This document shows, in pieces, positions 34,378 to 43,320 of a stretch of DNA of 64,000 bases. Below the pieces are notes generated by a model. It was not told where the DNA came from. It made no database searches and saw only the letters and a list, made by a program, of their open reading frames with translations. This DNA is from Sporichthya brevicatena. GTDB taxonomy: Bacteria > Actinomycetota > Actinomycetes > Sporichthyales > Sporichthyaceae. A program made the position numbers and the translations under genes. The stretch's first letter is position 1. The number at the start of each line of letters is the position of its first letter. Where the stretch lies: positions 17,488-81,487 of the forward strand of contig NZ_BAAAHE010000049.1 of NCBI RefSeq assembly GCF_039525035.1, given 5' to 3'.

Positions 34378-35730
34378 TCAGTTCGGCAGCAGGACGCCGG
34401 GATTGAGCGTCCCGGTCGGATCGAACGCCGACTTCACCGCGCGCCACACGGCGATCTCCTCGGCCGAGCGCACCAGCGGCAGCCACCGCTGCTTCGCGCG
34501 GCCGATGCCGTGCTCGGCGCTGATCGACCCGCCGGCCGCGGCGACCAGGCGCAGCACGGCGTCGTCCGCGTCCTCGTCGGCCGGGTCGAGACCCGTGACG
34601 TTCAGGTGCAGGTTGCCCTCGCCGACGTGGCCGAAGATCCACGCCCGGGCGTCCGGGCGGAGGCGCGCGAGCTCGGCGGTCACCTCCGCGACGAAGCCGG
34701 CGAGGGCCGGCAGCGGGAGCGCGACGTCGAGCTTGTGCGGGATCCCGACCCGGCCGATCGACTCGGTGTGCAGCTCCCGGTAGGCCCACAGCCGCCGGGC
34801 GTCCGCGGCGTCGACCCCGGCGGCCACGTCGGCGACGCCGGGGACGTTCTCGACCAGCTCCCCGAGCAGGCTCCCCGCGTCGGCGGCCGCGGTCACCTCG
34901 ACGAGCAGCAGCACCGGCGGGTTCGACGCGAACGGCGGCGACATCCCGTGCTGCTCGCAGACCAGCGCGACGCCGGGGGCGAACATCAGCTCGAGCACCT
35001 CGACGGCGGGCTCGCGGCGCAGGGTCGCCGCGGCGGCGACGGCCGCGGGCAGGTCGGCGAAGCCGAGCAGTGCGGTGGCCCGGTCGGCGGGGTCGGGGAG
35101 CAGCCGCAACCGGGCCGCGGTCACGACCGCGAGCGTCCCCTCGCTGCCGCAGATCCACCGGGGGAGGTCGTAGCCGCTGTTGTCCCGGGTCAGGCCACCG
35201 CGACGGGAGATCACGGCGCCGGTCGTCAACACCGCCTCGACGTCGATCAGCTGGGCGCGAGTGTCGCCGAGCCGGACGGCGCGCAGCCCGGCGGCGTTGG
35301 TCGCGATCGTGCCGCCGATCGTCGCGGTGTCCCGGCTCGCGAGGTCGACGCCGTAGCGCAGCCCGGCGGCCCGGGCAGCGACCTGGACGGCCCCGACCGT
35401 GGCGCCCGCTCCGGCGACGACCGACCCGGCGACGTCGTCGACCTCGACGGTGTCCAGGCGCCGCAGGTCGAGCACCACCGCACCGCGGGGAACGGCGCCC
35501 CCGACCAGCCCGGTGTTACCGCCCTGTGGCACCACGCTCACCCCGGCGTCGACGCAAATGTGCAACACGGCTCGAATTTCCGCGGCATTGTGCGGCGCGA
35601 CAACAAAAGGTGCGGAACCGGTCCATCGCCCCGTCCAATCCGTGACGTGTGACGACAAATACCCCGCTTGCACATGAGAGGGACCAACCGCCGCTTTCAG
35701 GGCATCCGCGAGATCGTCCACGTTCGGCAC
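34378..35730 (-). CDS. FAD-binding oxidase, GlcD / D-2-hydroxyacid dehydrogenase type
   Basis: 450 aa. A PCMH-type FAD domain (VVPQGGNTGLVGGAVP, SRDTATIGGTIATNAAGLRAVRLGDTR) and the C-terminal FAD-linked oxidase domain with HVGEGNLHLN and SAEHGIG are complete. Members oxidise D-lactate, glycolate or D-2-hydroxyglutarate. The substrate cannot be told here. Confidence 0.88.
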   Translation of the reverse strand: MPNVDDLADALKAAVGPSHVQAGYLSSHVTDWTGRWTGSAPFVVAPHNAAEIRAVLHICVDAGVSVVPQGGNTGLVGGAVPRGAVVLDLRRLDTVEVDDVAGSVVAGAGATVGAVQVAARAAGLRYGVDLASRDTATIGGTIATNAAGLRAVRLGDTRAQLIDVEAVLTTGAVISRRGGLTRDNSGYDLPRWICGSEGTLAVVTAARLRLLPDPADRATALLGFADLPAAVAAAATLRREPAVEVLELMFAPGVALVCEQHGMSPPFASNPPVLLLVEVTAAADAGSLLGELVENVPGVADVAAGVDAADARRLWAYRELHTESIGRVGIPHKLDVALPLPALAGFVAEVTAELARLRPDARAWIFGHVGEGNLHLNVTGLDPADEDADDAVLRLVAAAGGSISAEHGIGRAKQRWLPLVRSAEEIAVWRAVKSAFDPTGTLNPGVLLPN

Positions 35731-35879
35731 CTACCGCTACCTCCGAGATCCAAAAGGGATACCCGACACCAATTTCCCCCCTTACGGAGGACTCCCTGGG
35801 GAAGGGAATCGGCGTTAGGTTGGGCTTTCCAGTTCGCATTCGGGAGCGAACCGGAGTTCAGGGACGAAGGGTGCACGTG

Positions 35880-36791
35880 ATGCTCGCAGGTCTGCGCACG
35901 GTGTGTGCCACCTCAGCGGTCGCCTTGGTGGCGGCGGTCGCTCCCATGGGCACCGCCACCGCCGTCGAGTCGGCCCCCGCGGCCGCGACGAAGGCCGTCG
36001 ACAAGAAGTCCAGTCCGCCGATGGTCACCTTTACGATCTCGGAGGACCGCACCGTCATCGAGGGTGCGCTCACCCAGCCGGCGGGGCCGCTTCGCCTGCG
36101 CGTCCTGGCCGAGGACGAGGACCACCTGCTCTCCCTCTTCCAGTTCAAGCCCGGCTACACCGTCAAGCAGATGCGCGCCGACACCCGTGCCCTGGGCCGG
36201 ATGTACCGCGAGGGCGGCGAGGACAACGCCAAGGCCGTCAAGCGGATGCAGCGCAACACGATCACCTACGGCGGCGCCAACGCCAGCATGGGTTCGATGG
36301 CGACCGCGATCGTCAACCTCAAGCCCGGCAACTACTACATCAGCGACAACGTCGGCCCGCCCGGAGGCCACCTCTACAAGCTGAAGATCGTCCCCGGCAA
36401 CAACCCGGCGCCGCTGCCCAAGGGCGTCCCGGTCATCAAGATGACCGGCGACAACGAGTACAAGGGCGCGAGCCGCCTGCCGGCGACCGGCACCGTCGAG
36501 ATCGTCAACGCCATGCGCAAGGGCCACGAGTGGCTGCAGGCGGCGTTCCTCGAGGTCCAGCCCGGCACGACCGAGGAGCAGGTCGCGAACCTGTTCCGCG
36601 GCACCGGCGACGGCGGGTTCGTCCTCTCCGGCTACGCGGGCGGCGACACGCTCTCCCCCGGCAACCGCCAGTTCCTGAAGTACTCGGTGGAGCCCGGGAC
36701 CTACGCGCTGATCTGCTTCTTCCCGGACCCGAACAACCCCGGGTCGACCTACGTCGCTGACGGCATGGTCCGCATCATCACGATGGACTGA
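35880..36791 (+). CDS. Secreted protein of unknown function
   Basis: 303 aa from ATG 35880 (GTG 35877 also possible; GAAGG precedes both). Signal peptide about 1-27, cleaved near ATA-VES. The mature part is beta-rich with NYYISDNVGPPGGHLYKLKIV and SVEPGTYALICFFPDP, a cupredoxin-like pattern but lacking an obvious copper ligand set. A terminator follows at 36823. Confidence 0.72.
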   Translation: MLAGLRTVCATSAVALVAAVAPMGTATAVESAPAAATKAVDKKSSPPMVTFTISEDRTVIEGALTQPAGPLRLRVLAEDEDHLLSLFQFKPGYTVKQMRADTRALGRMYREGGEDNAKAVKRMQRNTITYGGANASMGSMATAIVNLKPGNYYISDNVGPPGGHLYKLKIVPGNNPAPLPKGVPVIKMTGDNEYKGASRLPATGTVEIVNAMRKGHEWLQAAFLEVQPGTTEEQVANLFRGTGDGGFVLSGYAGGDTLSPGNRQFLKYSVEPGTYALICFFPDPNNPGSTYVADGMVRIITMD

Positions 36792-36822
36792 CCAGCACCC
36801 CGAACCCTCCGACACCACTCGA

Positions 36823-36852
36823 CGAAGGGCGCGGCGAAAGCCGCGGCCTTCG
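36823..36852 (+). terminator. Terminator of the secreted protein gene
   Basis: A 13-bp stem with one G-G mismatch around a GAAA tetraloop, 31 bp after the stop and followed by TTGT. Confidence 0.75.
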
Positions 36853-36905
36853 TTGTCGGAAGGGATCCGTCCCGGCCCGGACCCGCGGCGTACCGTAAGA
36901 GCGCA

Positions 36906-37046
36906 ATGACCGATCCCGACCGCCCCGTGATCCCCGACCGCAGCGAGGACGACTCCGACCGCGGTTGGGGCGACGACCGTCCCGGCGAGGGCGACGCCCA
37001 CGAGGAGTGGCTGCGCCGCCAGCGCCCGCCCCACCACGGGGACTGA
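36906..37046 (+). CDS. Small acidic protein (46 aa)
   Basis: ATG 36906 to TGA 37046. Rich in Asp, Glu, Arg and Trp (SDRGWGDDRPGEGDAHEEW then RRQRPPHH). It resembles short conserved actinobacterial proteins of unknown function. Codon bias supports it. Confidence 0.6.
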   Translation: MTDPDRPVIPDRSEDDSDRGWGDDRPGEGDAHEEWLRRQRPPHHGD

Positions 37047-37087
37047 GGGCCCGCGCGGCCGGGCGATGACGCCGTTCGGGTGAACGC

Positions 37088-37981
37088 CTAGGTGCGCAGG
37101 ATCGCCTCGACCAGATCGACGAGGGCGTCGTCGCCCGCCCCGAGCAGGCCCGCGAGCGCGTGGAAGTCGTGCCAGAGCCCGGGGTAGTCCCGGTGGTCGA
37201 CGGTCACCCCGGCGGCGCGGGCCCGCTCGACGAGCTCCAGGCCGTCCGGCCGCAGGATGTCGTCGCCGGCGGTGTGCACCACGAGCGGCGGCAGCCCGGC
37301 GAGGTCGCCGTGGAGCGGAGACGCACGCCAGTCGTCGCTGGCGCCGCCGACGTAGTCGCGCGCGAAGCCGAGCACCGCGGCGCGGCTGAGCAGCGGGTCC
37401 GGGTCGTCGCCCGACCGCCAGGACGCCCCGGCGGTGAGGTCCACCCACGGACAGATCAGCGCGGCGCAGCGCGGCCGCTCCCCCTCGTCCCGCAGGCGCA
37501 TCGCCAGGGCGAGGGCCATGCCCGCCCCGGCCGAGTCGCCGCCGAGGATGATCCGTTCCGCCGGCGTCCCGCCCGTGCGCAGTGCGCGGTAGGCGGCGAC
37601 CCCGTCGTCGAAGGCGGCCGGGAAGGGGTGCTCGGGCGCGAGGCGATAGTCCAGGCCGAGCACCGGCAGGCCGGTGCCGACCGCGAGCCGGACGAACCCC
37701 GGGCGGTGCGAGCTCGGCGACCCGACGACGTACCCGCCACCGTGGAAGTAGAGGACTGCTCCCTGCTCGCGGGGCTTGGGGTCACCCGGCGGGTCGACGC
37801 GCAGCGCGGGCACGCCGCCGATGCGACCCCAGCTCGCCCGCGTCCCCCCGGGGCGCGGCATCGAGCCGGCGACGAGGTCGAGCGCGGCCCGGCGCACCGG
37901 TCTGGGCAGCCGGGGGGCGACGCTGAGCTCACGGACGAGAGGCAGTGTGGCCCGGACCACCGGGGCAGGGAGACGGAGCAC
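37088..37981 (-). CDS. Alpha/beta hydrolase, hormone-sensitive lipase type
   Basis: 297 aa. HGGG oxyanion motif (YFHGGGYVVG), nucleophile in GDSAG, catalytic Asp in TAGDDIL and His in WHDF. The family hydrolyses short-chain esters and lactones. Cytosolic. Divergent from the cobalamin riboswitch unit. Confidence 0.88.
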   Translation of the reverse strand: MLRLPAPVVRATLPLVRELSVAPRLPRPVRRAALDLVAGSMPRPGGTRASWGRIGGVPALRVDPPGDPKPREQGAVLYFHGGGYVVGSPSSHRPGFVRLAVGTGLPVLGLDYRLAPEHPFPAAFDDGVAAYRALRTGGTPAERIILGGDSAGAGMALALAMRLRDEGERPRCAALICPWVDLTAGASWRSGDDPDPLLSRAAVLGFARDYVGGASDDWRASPLHGDLAGLPPLVVHTAGDDILRPDGLELVERARAAGVTVDHRDYPGLWHDFHALAGLLGAGDDALVDLVEAILRT

Positions 37982-38023
37982 GCCTCGACCCTAGGCAACC
38001 CGAGCGGTAGGGTCGAGACGCGC

Positions 38024-38111
38024 GAGGGCCCGGGGAAGCCGGTGAAAGTCCGGCACGGTCGCGCCACTGTGTGCTCCGAGCGATCGGGGCGAGTCAGGAC
38101 ACCGGCCCTCA
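38024..38111 (+). promoter_or_regulatory. Cobalamin riboswitch
   Basis: GAGGGCC...GGCCCTC form the closing stem; inside lie the AAGCCGGTGAAAGTCCGGC element and the GCCACTG B12 box, with GAGTCAGGA near the 3' side, all conserved in adenosylcobalamin riboswitches. It lies just upstream of cbtB and should shut down the cobalt transporter when B12 is plentiful. Confidence 0.9.
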
Positions 38112-38156
38112 CGATGCCGCCCCAGCAGTGGGACGCACGATCCCCAAGGAGCCGAC

Positions 38157-38378
38157 GTGAGCAGCACGACCCCGACCGCCCGCACCCACGAGACCGCGAC
38201 GCCGCTGGTCCTCCCGACCTCGGCCGCGATGACGTGGCTGCTCGGGACGACGGTCGTCGCGATGATCGTCTACTACTTCATCGGCGTGGAGCAGGGCGCG
38301 ACCGCCGTGTTCAGCGGGGCGCAGGTCCACGAGCTCATCCACGACGCGCGTCACTTCCTCGGCTTCCCCTGCCACTGA
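38157..38378 (+). CDS. cbtB: Cobalt transporter subunit CbtB
   Basis: 73 aa from GTG 38157, AAGGAG upstream. One transmembrane helix (about 24-43) and a C-terminal His-rich end (VHELIHDARHFLGFPCH) that binds metal. With cbtA it makes the B12-regulated cobalt importer predicted in many bacteria. Confidence 0.92.
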   Translation: MSSTTPTARTHETATPLVLPTSAAMTWLLGTTVVAMIVYYFIGVEQGATAVFSGAQVHELIHDARHFLGFPCH

Positions 38379-38409
38379 CCCTTCGGGTCCTACCTGAGGG
38401 GAACCACCC

Positions 38410-39279
38410 GTGGAGAAGAAGCTCATCTTCAGCGGGCTGCTCGCCGGTGCCGTCGGTGGCTTGGCGTCGTGGATCTTCGCGCTGATCTTCGCCGAGCCGC
38501 TGATCGACCGTGCGATCGCCTACGAGGACGGACTGGCCGCCGCGCAGGAGGCGCTCGATCGCGCCGCCGGCTTCGAGGTCGTCGCCGATGACGGCGGCGA
38601 CATCGTCAGCCGGGGCATCCAGTCCAGCCTCGGCCTCGGTATCGGGCTCGTGGCCTTCGGCCTCGCGCTCGGTGCGCTGTACGCGGTCACCTACACCGTC
38701 TGCCTCGGCCGCACCGGCCGGATCCGGGCCCGGCAGCTCGCGCTGCTCGTGGCCGCGGCCGGCTTCGTGACGGTCTCGCTGATCCCGTTCATCCGGTACC
38801 CGGCCAACCCGCCGGCCGCCAGCAACGACGACACGATCGACGACCGCGCCGGCCTGTTCCTGCTGACGCTCGTCATCGGTGTGCTCGCCGCGGTGATCGC
38901 CACCGCGGTCGGGCAGCGCCTGCAGCCGCGGTTCGGGACCTGGAACGCCGCGCTGCTCGCCGGCGCCGGGTTCGTCGCCGTCATCGCGGTCGCGCTCCTG
39001 CTGCTCCCGCCGCTGGGGCACCTCGACGCGAACGAGCTGGCGAACGGCGGGGAGCGGGCGACCGAGACTCCGCGCGCCCTGCGCGACCCCGACGGCAACA
39101 TCGTGTTCCCGGGCTTCCCGGCCGACGTGCTCGCGGAGTTCCGCGTCTACGCGATCGCCGCCCAGGCCCTGCTCTGGGGCGTCATCGGCGTCGTGTTCGC
39201 CCCGCTCGCCGACCGGCTGCTCCGCTCCGGTCAGCGTCCCGAGGTCGCTCCGCCGCCGCGGGAGTCCGTCGGGGTCTGA
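38410..39279 (+). CDS. cbtA: Cobalt transporter subunit CbtA
   Basis: 289 aa from GTG 38410. Five to six membrane segments and the LIFSGLLAGAVGGLASWIFA start of the family. It partners CbtB, 31 bp after it, under the riboswitch. Its 3' end overlaps the convergent FhuF-like gene by 49 bp. Confidence 0.9.
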   Translation: MEKKLIFSGLLAGAVGGLASWIFALIFAEPLIDRAIAYEDGLAAAQEALDRAAGFEVVADDGGDIVSRGIQSSLGLGIGLVAFGLALGALYAVTYTVCLGRTGRIRARQLALLVAAAGFVTVSLIPFIRYPANPPAASNDDTIDDRAGLFLLTLVIGVLAAVIATAVGQRLQPRFGTWNAALLAGAGFVAVIAVALLLLPPLGHLDANELANGGERATETPRALRDPDGNIVFPGFPADVLAEFRVYAIAAQALLWGVIGVVFAPLADRLLRSGQRPEVAPPPRESVGV

Positions 39280-40016
39280 CGCCCCAGCAGAACACAATCG
39301 CCGCAGTACCCGCCGCCGGGAACCTGGTAGTACAGGCAGCAGGTACTGCGGCGAAATGCTGTTCCGGCGAAGGTGCCGACGCCGTCCAGCGGCTCCTGCG
39401 CGACGAGCCGGGTGCCGACGGCGAGCGCGACCGCGGCGTGCGCGGGTGCCGCCGCGCCGAGCATCTTGACCGCGCCGGCCGCCGCGGACGCCACGTTGCC
39501 CCACAGCAGCCGCTGCGACACCCCACCCGTCGCCGCGATCGCGGTGGTCAGTGCCGCGACCGGTCCGGTCGACAGCTGGGTGGACAGCGCGTCGGCGACC
39601 GCGGCCGGGTCGTCGTGCGCGACCGCGGTGCCCGTGGGTTCGGGCAGCGTGAGCGGCACCGGGCCCAGGACGTCGCGCCACCACAGACCGCCCAGGTCCG
39701 GGACGATCCCGCCCAGCAGCGCCGTCCCGAGGACCGGGGAGATCAGCCGCGACGCCAGCCCGAGGTGGGCGAGCGACGCGGCCGCGCGCGGCGGCACCTC
39801 CTCGAGCGGCAGACCACCACGCTCGGCGATGCCGGTGCGGATCGCGGCGATCCGCGCGCGGGTGACGTCAGCGTCGTCGGTCAGGTCGGAGAACGGCCGC
39901 CAGATCGGGGCGCCGTCCGCGGACGTCGCCGGCGGGGGGTCGGTGTCGAGGGCGAAGAACGGTCCGAGCGCCGACGCGGCGGCGAGGGCGTCGAGGACCT
40001 GCACGTCAGTGGCCAA
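39231..40016 (-). CDS. FhuF-like (2Fe-2S) ferric-siderophore reductase
   Basis: 261 aa. The C-terminus has the Cys-Cys...Cys-x2-Cys motif (STCCLYYQ...GYCGDC) that binds the FhuF 2Fe-2S cluster. It likely reduces ferric siderophores in the cytosol. The start may be TTG 40016 or GTG 40004; both fit. Overlaps the DinB-like gene by 11 nt. Confidence 0.83.
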   Translation of the reverse strand: MATDVQVLDALAAASALGPFFALDTDPPPATSADGAPIWRPFSDLTDDADVTRARIAAIRTGIAERGGLPLEEVPPRAAASLAHLGLASRLISPVLGTALLGGIVPDLGGLWWRDVLGPVPLTLPEPTGTAVAHDDPAAVADALSTQLSTGPVAALTTAIAATGGVSQRLLWGNVASAAAGAVKMLGAAAPAHAAVALAVGTRLVAQEPLDGVGTFAGTAFRRSTCCLYYQVPGGGYCGDCVLLGRQTPTDSRGGGATSGR

Positions 40017-40512
40017 GCAGACCCCGCACGTAGGCCGCCTGCCCGGCGTGCTGGAGACAGTCGTCGGCGACGCTGACCAGCCGCACCCCGAGCGTGACCG
40101 GCGGGTCGTAGGAGGTGTCGACGACGCGGTCGAGGTCGGCGGCGCTCAACGTCCCGAGGTACTCGGCGGTGCGGGCGTCGACGGCCTCGAGGTAGGGCAG
40201 GAGGTCGCTCGCGCTCTGCGGTCGGACCGCCGCGACCTGCTCGGTGGTGTGGCCGTAACCGATGTCGTCGGGATCGGCGCTCAGGCCCAACCGGCCGGCG
40301 TGATCTCCGCCGGTCCACACCTGCGAGTTTCCCGAGACCTCGCCGACCTGATGGTCCAGCACTCGAGTGAGATGCCACACGAGCCAGCCGATGTGATTGG
40401 CCGTCGGGGCGGGGCGCGCGTTCAGCGCATCAGCATCCAAACCGTCGATCGCACCCTTCGCCAGCGGGGCGATTCGACCGTACAACTCGCGCAACAAGTC
40501 GGAGATCTCCAT
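40006..40512 (-). CDS. DinB/mycothiol-type four-helix protein
   Basis: 168 aa from ATG 40512 (GGAAGG about 8 nt upstream); a GTG at 40551 is less likely. The DUF664/DinB pattern with NHIGWLVWHLTRVLDHQV and DDCLQHAGQAAYVRG places three His as in metal-dependent, mycothiol-using enzymes. Substrate unknown. Confidence 0.78.
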   Translation of the reverse strand: MEISDLLRELYGRIAPLAKGAIDGLDADALNARPAPTANHIGWLVWHLTRVLDHQVGEVSGNSQVWTGGDHAGRLGLSADPDDIGYGHTTEQVAAVRPQSASDLLPYLEAVDARTAEYLGTLSAADLDRVVDTSYDPPVTLGVRLVSVADDCLQHAGQAAYVRGLLGH

Positions 40513-40594
40513 GCCCTGCACCTTCCCCACTTCTCGTGTGGCATCGTCCACAGGCCGTTGATCAGTCGTCAGATCTTGTTGTTACGATGCCCTC

Positions 40595-41179
40595 GTGGCT
40601 AAATCTGACGCTCCGAAAGTCAAGCTCCGCACCGTCGACAAGCGCGTCGCCGGGCGTCGAGCGACCGAGACCCGGGACCGCATCCTCGAGGCACTGAGCA
40701 CCCTGCTCGGTTCGATGTCGTACCGCAACGTGCGGGTCACCGACGTCGTGCGCGAGGTCGGCACGTCGCCCGCGACGTTCTACCAGTACTTCGCCGACGT
40801 CGAGACCGCCGTGCTGGCGCTCGCTCAGGACACCGCGAAGGAGTCCACCGGTCTGAAGACCGCGGGCGCCGGCGCTCGCACCGCGGGTGCTGCGGTGGAC
40901 CAGGTGATCGCCGCCGTGGCCGCGTTCGTGAAGCAGAACGGCGCGCTGCTGCGGGTCATCGACACGGCGGCCGCCGAGGGCGACAAGCGCTTCGTGAAGG
41001 TTCGCCAGACCGTGGTGGGCAACGCCGCCGCCGGTCTCGCCGTCGTGGGCGGCAAGACCAAGGAGGTGGCGAGCAACGCCGAGGTCCTCGCCGCGCTGCT
41101 GCTGGCCGGGCCGTCCGACGCTGCTGCCGCGCGCCGCCTCGTGCACTGGGGCCTCACCGGGCGCAAGCCGACGGGTTGA
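40595..41179 (+). CDS. TetR-family regulator
   Basis: 194 aa with a TetR helix-turn-helix (RDRILEALSTLLGSMSYRNVRVTDVVREVGTSPATFYQYFADVETAV). Divergent from the DinB-like gene. Its stop overlaps the next TTG start (41176-41179), so it is coupled to the MarR-like gene. Confidence 0.88.
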   Translation: MAKSDAPKVKLRTVDKRVAGRRATETRDRILEALSTLLGSMSYRNVRVTDVVREVGTSPATFYQYFADVETAVLALAQDTAKESTGLKTAGAGARTAGAAVDQVIAAVAAFVKQNGALLRVIDTAAAEGDKRFVKVRQTVVGNAAAGLAVVGGKTKEVASNAEVLAALLLAGPSDAAAARRLVHWGLTGRKPTG

Positions 41180-41604
41180 TCCCGACCGACCGACCGCTGG
41201 GGTACTGGGTCAAGCACCTCGACAACCTGCTCGAGACCTCGCTCGACCGCGTACTGGCCCGCAGCGGCATACGACGGCGGCACTGGCAGGTGCTCAACGT
41301 CCTGCGTGAGGGGCCCCGGGACCGGGCGCAGATCGCCGAGGCGATGTTGGCGTTCTGGCTCCCGGCCTCCGTCACGCAGACCGATGTCGTCGACGATCTC
41401 GTCCGGCGTGGCTGGGCCGAGATCGACGGCGACCTCTACGCCCTCACCTCCGACGGTGAGGAGGCGCACTCGCGGGTGTCCCTCGACGTCGCCACGCTGC
41501 GCGCGCAGGTGACGCAGGGTTTCTCCGCGGACGAGTACGCGGCGGTCGTCAACGCGCTCGCGAGGATGGCCGAGAACCTCGAAGGTTCAGAGCAGGGGCG
41601 GTAG
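41176..41604 (+). CDS. MarR-like winged-helix regulator
   Basis: 142 aa from TTG 41176. A winged helix (RRHWQVLNVLREGPRDRAQIAEAM...TQTDVVDDLVRRGWAE) with the TSDGEEAH beta wing as in MarR. Its end overlaps the convergent TetR gene by 18 bp. Role unknown. Confidence 0.75.
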   Translation: MIPTDRPLGYWVKHLDNLLETSLDRVLARSGIRRRHWQVLNVLREGPRDRAQIAEAMLAFWLPASVTQTDVVDDLVRRGWAEIDGDLYALTSDGEEAHSRVSLDVATLRAQVTQGFSADEYAAVVNALARMAENLEGSEQGR

Positions 41605-42285
41605 CGGCAGGTCGGGGTCGAGTTCGACCCCGACACTCGCCAGCGCGGTGGAGATCATCGCCCAGGTCCACGCGGACAGGTGCTCGACGATCACGTCGGC
41701 GGCCTCGGCCCCGTCGGCGCTGCCCTCCGGGCCGCCCTGCTCGGTCCAGCGCTCGCTGACCGACTCGACCATGCCGACCACTGCATAGGCGATGGTCTCG
41801 GTCGTCTGATTCTCGACGCCCACCAGCGACAGATAGGCGCCGAACAGCCGCGTGAGGTGGTCGGCGACCGCGCGGCGCACCCCGGCGTAGCCGTCGAGCG
41901 CGCCGTCGTCGTCGTCCGGCCGCGCGTGCCGGCGCAGGTAGGCGTACAGATTGCGGTTCTCCGCGAGCCATCCGACGTGCGCGGCGATCGCGCCGCGGAT
42001 CATCTGCCGCGCCGAGCCCTCGGGGCGCCAGAGCGGTTCCAGCTCGGCGACGATCATGCCCGCGACGCGGGCGGAGATCGCCCGCTCGAGGTCCGCGCGG
42101 TCGGTGAAGTGCCGATAGACCCGCGTGCGGGCGACGCCGGCCTCGGCCGCGAAGTCCTCCAGGGACGCGTTCGGGCCCTGCTGCGCGATCACGCGCAGCG
42201 CGGAGTCGACGAACTCCGCCTGACGGCGTTCACGCTGCCCCGCCCACCGAGCGGCCTGGCCGGACAGGGGTTCGGGGCTCGTCAC
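41587..42285 (-). CDS. TetR-family regulator of the AurF-like oxygenase
   Basis: 232 aa from GTG 42285. TetR domain (FVDSALRVIAQQGPNASLEDFAAEAGVARTRVYRHFTDRADLE). Upstream in-frame codons to 42315 fall in the operator, so they are unlikely starts. Divergent from the oxygenase and flanked by two matching palindromes, so it probably represses both. Confidence 0.85.
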   Translation of the reverse strand: MTSPEPLSGQAARWAGQRERRQAEFVDSALRVIAQQGPNASLEDFAAEAGVARTRVYRHFTDRADLERAISARVAGMIVAELEPLWRPEGSARQMIRGAIAAHVGWLAENRNLYAYLRRHARPDDDDGALDGYAGVRRAVADHLTRLFGAYLSLVGVENQTTETIAYAVVGMVESVSERWTEQGGPEGSADGAEAADVIVEHLSAWTWAMISTALASVGVELDPDLPLPPLL

Positions 42286-42308
42286 GGCCAACAGCCTAGC
42301 CAATGACT

Positions 42309-42355
42309 GGTACATGGCGTACCGTGTAGCGGGTAAGAGTGGTACGGGATGTACC
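42309..42355. promoter_or_regulatory. Two matching TetR-type operators
   Basis: GGTAC-ATGGC-GTACC (42309-42323) and GGTAC-GGGAT-GTACC (42341-42355, arms extend to GTGGTAC/GTACCAC) are perfect inverted repeats with identical 5-bp spacers, 32 bp apart (three helical turns). They sit between divergent tetR and aurF-like genes. Confidence 0.8.
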
Positions 42356-42375
42356 ACCTTTGATGGGAGGGCCTC

Positions 42376-43293
42376 ATGACCCCGCCGCTCAACCCGCTGT
42401 CCGGCACCGAGCTCGAGACGCGCCGGGAGCACGTCGCCGGCCGGCTGCTCGAGTCCTCCGCGCGGCACTCGTTCGACCCGATCACCGAGGTCGACTGGGA
42501 CGCGCCGCTCGTCGAGGGCCTGCCGTTCATGCCGTTCGAGCGGATGTCGCTGTACGGCACCGAGCTGTGGGAGGGCCTGACCCACGCCCAGCGCGTCGAG
42601 CTCTCGAAGCACGAGTTCGCCTCGGGCATGCAGGTCGGGCTCTGGTTCGAGCTGATCCTCATGCAGCTGCTCGCCCGGTACGCCTACGACCTGGACCCGC
42701 GCAGCTCTCACGCGCAGTACGCCCTCACCGAGCTCGGCGACGAGACCCGGCACTCGATCATGTTCGCCCGGGCCGCGGACAAGCTCGGCGTCCCGCACTA
42801 CAAGCCGGCCCGCCTCACGCACGAGCTGTCGCGCCTCGCGAAGGCGACGATGGGCGGTCCGTCCATGTTCGGCGCCGTGCTGGTCGCCGAGGAGACGACC
42901 GACCGCATGCAGCGCGTGATGATGGACGACGAGAACATCCAGCCGCTGTTGCGTCAGGTCAACCGGATCCACGTGATCGAGGAGGCCCGGCACGTGCGGT
43001 TCGCCCGCGACGAGGTCGTGCACCGCATGGCGGGGATGAACGTCGTGAGCCGTGAGTTCCACCGGCACGTCTGCGCGGTCATCTCCTTCATGATCATCGA
43101 CTCGATGATCGACCCCCGCGTCTACACCTCCGTCGGCATCTCGCCGCGGGAGGGCCGGGCCGCTGCGCTGGCCAACCCGCACTACCAGGACACGCGGCGC
43201 TGGATGGCGGAGAAGATCACCGCCTTCCTCCGCGAGAACGGGCTGATCGGCGGCCCGTCGACGGCGATCTGGAAGCGCGCGTACCTGATCTGA
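42376..43293 (+). CDS. AurF-like diiron N-oxygenase
   Basis: 305 aa from ATG 42376 (GGGAGG upstream). Two iron-ligand segments of the family are present: ELGDETRHSIMFAR and EEARHVRFARDEVVH, with an earlier acidic helix. AurF oxidises aryl amines to nitro groups; related proteins may act differently. No biosynthetic cluster surrounds it; its role may be detoxification. Confidence 0.8.
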   Translation: MTPPLNPLSGTELETRREHVAGRLLESSARHSFDPITEVDWDAPLVEGLPFMPFERMSLYGTELWEGLTHAQRVELSKHEFASGMQVGLWFELILMQLLARYAYDLDPRSSHAQYALTELGDETRHSIMFARAADKLGVPHYKPARLTHELSRLAKATMGGPSMFGAVLVAEETTDRMQRVMMDDENIQPLLRQVNRIHVIEEARHVRFARDEVVHRMAGMNVVSREFHRHVCAVISFMIIDSMIDPRVYTSVGISPREGRAAALANPHYQDTRRWMAEKITAFLRENGLIGGPSTAIWKRAYLI

Positions 43294-43320
43294 CCGGCGG
43301 CGCGTGCAAGACTGCGCGCC

